Shown here: positions 6,581 to 7,763 of the stretch, piece after piece
Position numbering within the stretch: position 1 is the first letter of the stretch
How the letters are laid out: every line of letters begins with the position of its first letter
NCBI GenBank assembly: GCA_020328135.1
Contig: JAIXNA010000018.1
Span: forward strand, 2,885-10,647
Source: Candidatus Endomicrobiellum dinenymphae
GTDB taxonomy: Bacteria; Elusimicrobiota; Endomicrobiia; Endomicrobiales; Endomicrobiaceae
DNA length: 7,763 nucleotides
Reading direction: 5' to 3'
Translations under genes and position numbers: made by a program
Notes under the pieces: generated by a model
Seen by the model: the letters and a program-made list of their open reading frames with translations, nothing else
Database searches by the model: none
What the model was told of the DNA's origin: nothing

Positions 6581-6684
6581 ATCTTTTCTAGTTCTTTTAA
6601 TTCCAAATATCTTTTAGCTTCTTTCTTACTATGGAACTTTATACAGTACGCTTCTGTGATTGTGTTGTTGTATTTGTTTTTCAA
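6541..6684 (-). CDS. Truncated DUF1064-like (phage-type) protein fused into ctpA sequence
   Basis: A TTG at 6684 preceded by AAAGGAG (6691-6697) with six-base spacing opens a 47-residue frame: KNKYNNTITEAYCIKFHSKKEAKRYLELKELEK, then DVMEVTKYKPCS. The first 33 residues resemble the N-terminus of DUF1064 proteins, found mainly in phages and prophages, whose usual form is 'NKYxxKKTExDGIKFDSKKEAxRYxEL'. Family members are typically about 100-130 residues, so two thirds is missing. The last residues (from IDVMEV) fall where ctpA sequence resumes, so the C-terminus is a by-product of the junction. It begins 20 bases after the lipoprotein stop, as in a two-gene operon. It is probably translated but unlikely to be functional. 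Confidence 0.55.
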   Translation of the reverse strand: MKNKYNNTITEAYCIKFHSKKEAKRYLELKELEKIDVMEVTKYKPCS

Positions 6685-7105
6685 AATAATCTCCTTTAGA
6701 TTCCTTATGTTATAACACCACAAAACAAATATGCTAAAAATATTGTACCAAGAGATACTGCAGTAATACAGATAGGAACAAAGTCGTGAGAATTGTATTG
6801 CTCGCCCCAATACAAATTAGGAGTAGGATTGAAAAATGTTTTTTTTCTATCCATATACGAAGGTGTATAGCCAGTTTTTACTTCTACTTTCGTTGGTTTT
6901 TGCAATACATCTTCAGTATTTTGAATAGTAGGTTCATAAACCCTAGCTACTGCGCTAACGTTATTTTTATTATCCTTACTACATGAAGATAACATAATTG
7001 ACAATAATAATACGGCTATGTGTTTTTTTTGTTTTTTCATTTCCTTCTCCTTAGCATCTCTTTGGCATTCAGGAGAATTTAAGCATTTAGAACAAATGCG
7101 TTTAA
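6580..7105 (-). mobile_element. Foreign segment of about 525 bases inserted in ctpA
   Basis: The left ctpA fragment ends with DKLKLLLD (codon GAC at 7106-7108) and ctpA-like sequence resumes at about 6579 with DVMEV, then NTNHVPETK. Between them lie a possible Cys-rich gene end, a complete lipoprotein gene and the start of a DUF1064-like gene, each with spacing typical of a compact phage or plasmid operon in the same orientation as ctpA. No transposase, clear terminal inverted repeat or long target duplication is visible. Each junction has a GAC/GAT codon, which could be a short microhomology. Both ends are defined only by where family resemblance stops, so they are uncertain by roughly 10-20 bases. 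Confidence 0.6.
6705..7040 (-). CDS. Small lipoprotein, unknown function, inside the inserted segment
   Basis: A 111-residue protein with a textbook lipoprotein leader: basic start (MKKQKKH), hydrophobic core, lipobox LSSC with Cys20. The mature part has a polar, disordered-looking region (21-60), a segment rich in aromatic residues and Pro (SYMDRKKTFFNPTPNLYWGEQY, 61-82), and a second hydrophobic stretch at about 87-110 that may be a C-terminal membrane helix. A strong AAGGAG six bases before the ATG supports expression. I do not recognise the family. Its neighbour inside the insert is a DUF1064-like fragment, so a phage or plasmid origin is plausible; a role in lysis or superinfection exclusion would be a guess. 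The reading frame is undamaged although the gene it sits in is dead. Confidence 0.65.
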   Translation of the reverse strand: MKKQKKHIAVLLLSIMLSSCSKDNKNNVSAVARVYEPTIQNTEDVLQKPTKVEVKTGYTPSYMDRKKTFFNPTPNLYWGEQYNSHDFVPICITAVSLGTIFLAYLFCGVIT

Positions 7106-7124
7106 GTCCAAAAGGAGTTTCAGT
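7041..7124 (-). pseudogene. Possible 3' fragment of a Cys-rich protein at the edge of the insert
   Basis: In the frame of the lipoprotein, an open stretch before its ATG reads GLKRICSKCLNSPECQRDAKEKE, with cysteines spaced C-x2-C-x5-C, then runs directly into the lipoprotein. No start codon is present and a TAA lies at 7125-7127. From about 7105 it belongs to the insert; the part above that overlaps the ctpA remnant. It may be the end of a zinc-binding phage gene cut by the insertion, or chance. The same DNA contains a small dyad, GCATTT (7083-7088) with AAATGC (7094-7099). Confidence 0.25.
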
Positions 7125-7218
7125 TTATCGCGCGTTTCATCTCCAGAGGCAAGTATGCCTGCGCAAAAACTTAAACACATCGCGATAAAGCACAGATAAA
7201 CTTCTTAATGAATTTCAT
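7106..7218 (-). pseudogene. ctpA remnant: start codon and signal peptide
   Basis: An ATG at 7218 with GGAG six bases upstream begins MKFIKKFI, then stops at TAA 7171-7173. One frame over, the sequence continues FIAMCLSFCAGILASGDETRDKLKLLLD, which completes a signal peptide (cleavage near ILAS) and the first helix of a CtpA protease. A one-base loss within about codons 8-10 explains the break. After the Asp at 7106 the family resemblance ends and the inserted segment begins. The start lies 12 bases after the envC stop, as expected in an envC-ctp operon. Confidence 0.75.
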
Positions 7219-7229
7219 TATTATCTCCA

Positions 7230-7763
7230 TTATACTAACCATAAATGAGGATCATCAGAAATATTATTTTGTCTTATTTCAAAATACAAAACACTGTGTT
7301 TGCCTGATCCAAGAAGAGCGATGACAGTATTTTTTAATACTTGCTGATCCTCTTTAACAAATATCTTATCCAAAAGCCCGTAAACAGAAAAAGTTGAATT
7401 CTTGTGATCTATTATAACAATTTTACCGTAAGAACGAAACTCTCCGGTAAAAACAACTGTGCCAGAATCAATACTTTTTACCCGGCTAAAATCGGCAGTT
7501 TTTATTTTGATTCCGTTACTTATGACATAGGTATTTAGCTCTAAGCGCTTGGTTTTCCCGAAATTAACAATTATTTTGCCATCTACAGGCCAAGGAAGCG
7601 ATTTTTTTCTTCTAACTACCGACATTTGATGCCGTCGGGCTACCGTTGCCTGTTTCCTCTTGTTTGTAGCGTTAATTCTATCTATTAACGACTGCATGGC
7701 TTTTGCGCTATCATTTAAAGCTCTTATTTCTTGCTCCGCAACAAGTCTCTTGCCAGAAGTTGT
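7230..7763 (-). CDS. envC: EnvC-type murein hydrolase activator, C-terminal part (gene runs off the window)
   Basis: The frame is open to the window edge, giving the last 177 residues; the methionine at 7697 is internal. The first ~50 residues are charged and helical, fitting the end of the EnvC coiled coil. From LPWPVDGKIIVNFG a LytM/M23-type domain follows: SIDSGTVVFTGEFRSYGKIVIIDHKNSTFSVYGLLDKIFVKEDQQVLKNTVIALLGSGKHSVLYFEIRQNNISDDPHLWL. The zinc ligands of active M23 enzymes are replaced: the HxGxD position reads SNGIK and the HxH position reads VLY. E. coli EnvC has the same kind of degenerate site (SLYFEIR), so this protein is probably an amidase activator and not an endopeptidase. Its job would be to switch on AmiA/B-type amidases during septum splitting. 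It heads the chain leading to ctpA. Confidence 0.82.
   Translation of the reverse strand, partial: TTSGKRLVAEQEIRALNDSAKAMQSLIDRINATNKRKQATVARRHQMSVVRRKKSLPWPVDGKIIVNFGKTKRLELNTYVISNGIKIKTADFSRVKSIDSGTVVFTGEFRSYGKIVIIDHKNSTFSVYGLLDKIFVKEDQQVLKNTVIALLGSGKHSVLYFEIRQNNISDDPHLWLV

Larger units (their letters stand above)
5968..7218 (-). pseudogene. ctpA: Broken ctpA (S41 carboxy-terminal processing protease) interrupted by an insertion
   Basis: Pieces of one S41 protease gene can be followed across this interval in the expected order: signal peptide (7218-7106), PDZ region (about 6580-6210) and C-terminal tail (about 6204-5968). Visible lesions are: a frameshift about eight codons into the signal peptide; an insertion of about 525 bases (7105-6580); a frameshift soon after the insertion (near 6565); a one-base loss in an A-run near 6222-6226; deletion of the S41 catalytic core, with its Ser and Lys, at about 6205-6210; another frameshift near 6185; another near 6075; and an in-frame TGA before a last tail ending at 5968. 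An intact CtpA is a periplasmic or membrane-anchored protease of about 400-450 residues. The envC-ctp order with TGGAGATAATAATG directly after the envC stop agrees with operon origin. The gene cannot make an active protease. Confidence 0.88.

Noticed and set aside
6685..6810. Upstream extension of the DUF1064-like frame to 6810
   Set aside because: It overlaps the lipoprotein gene in another frame and lacks family resemblance; the TTG at 6684 has a strong ribosome binding site.

Overview
The window is AT-rich bacterial DNA in which every gene I can support lies on the minus strand, so transcription runs from high to low coordinates. It encodes an envelope typical of a Gram-negative (diderm) cell: a Tol-Pal cluster, an EnvC-type murein hydrolase activator and a predicted outer-membrane beta-barrel, plus two tRNA-modification genes. 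The protein sequences, the low GC and a badly decayed gene beside intact neighbours suggest a member of the Elusimicrobiota, most likely an Endomicrobium-like termite-gut or flagellate symbiont with a reducing genome. That placement is an inference from remembered family resemblance, not from a search.

Layout in the direction of transcription. (A) 7763-5499: 3' part of envC, then the remains of ctpA (S41 carboxy-terminal processing protease), then a small membrane-anchored protein in the place where a YibQ-type divergent polysaccharide deacetylase is often found. (B) 5496-2650: tsaD, a DusB-type dihydrouridine synthase and an outer-membrane protein gene, spaced by 1-20 bases as an operon and closed by a hairpin terminator at about 2612-2645. 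(C) 2649-2276: 374 bases without a gene, holding a good sigma-70-type promoter followed by a roughly 200-base element built of nested inverted repeats. (D) 2275-1: pal, cpoB, tolA and the start of tolB, the periplasmic and outer-membrane half of the Tol-Pal machine; tolQ and tolR are not in view.

The most notable feature is ctpA. Its fragments can be followed from 7218 to 5968, but a frameshift breaks the signal peptide, a segment of about 525 bases has been inserted after the first ~35 codons, an A-run frameshift ends the PDZ domain, the whole S41 catalytic core is deleted, and more frameshifts and a stop break the C-terminus. The inserted segment carries its own genes: an intact 111-residue lipoprotein with an excellent ribosome binding site, and a truncated protein resembling the N-terminus of the phage family DUF1064. 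It looks like a small piece of a phage or other mobile element captured in a dying gene.

The second notable feature is the 2314-2515 inverted-repeat element between the predicted pal promoter and the pal start codon. It would be transcribed as a long structured leader of the Tol-Pal operon. It may be a miniature mobile element, a regulatory leader, or both.
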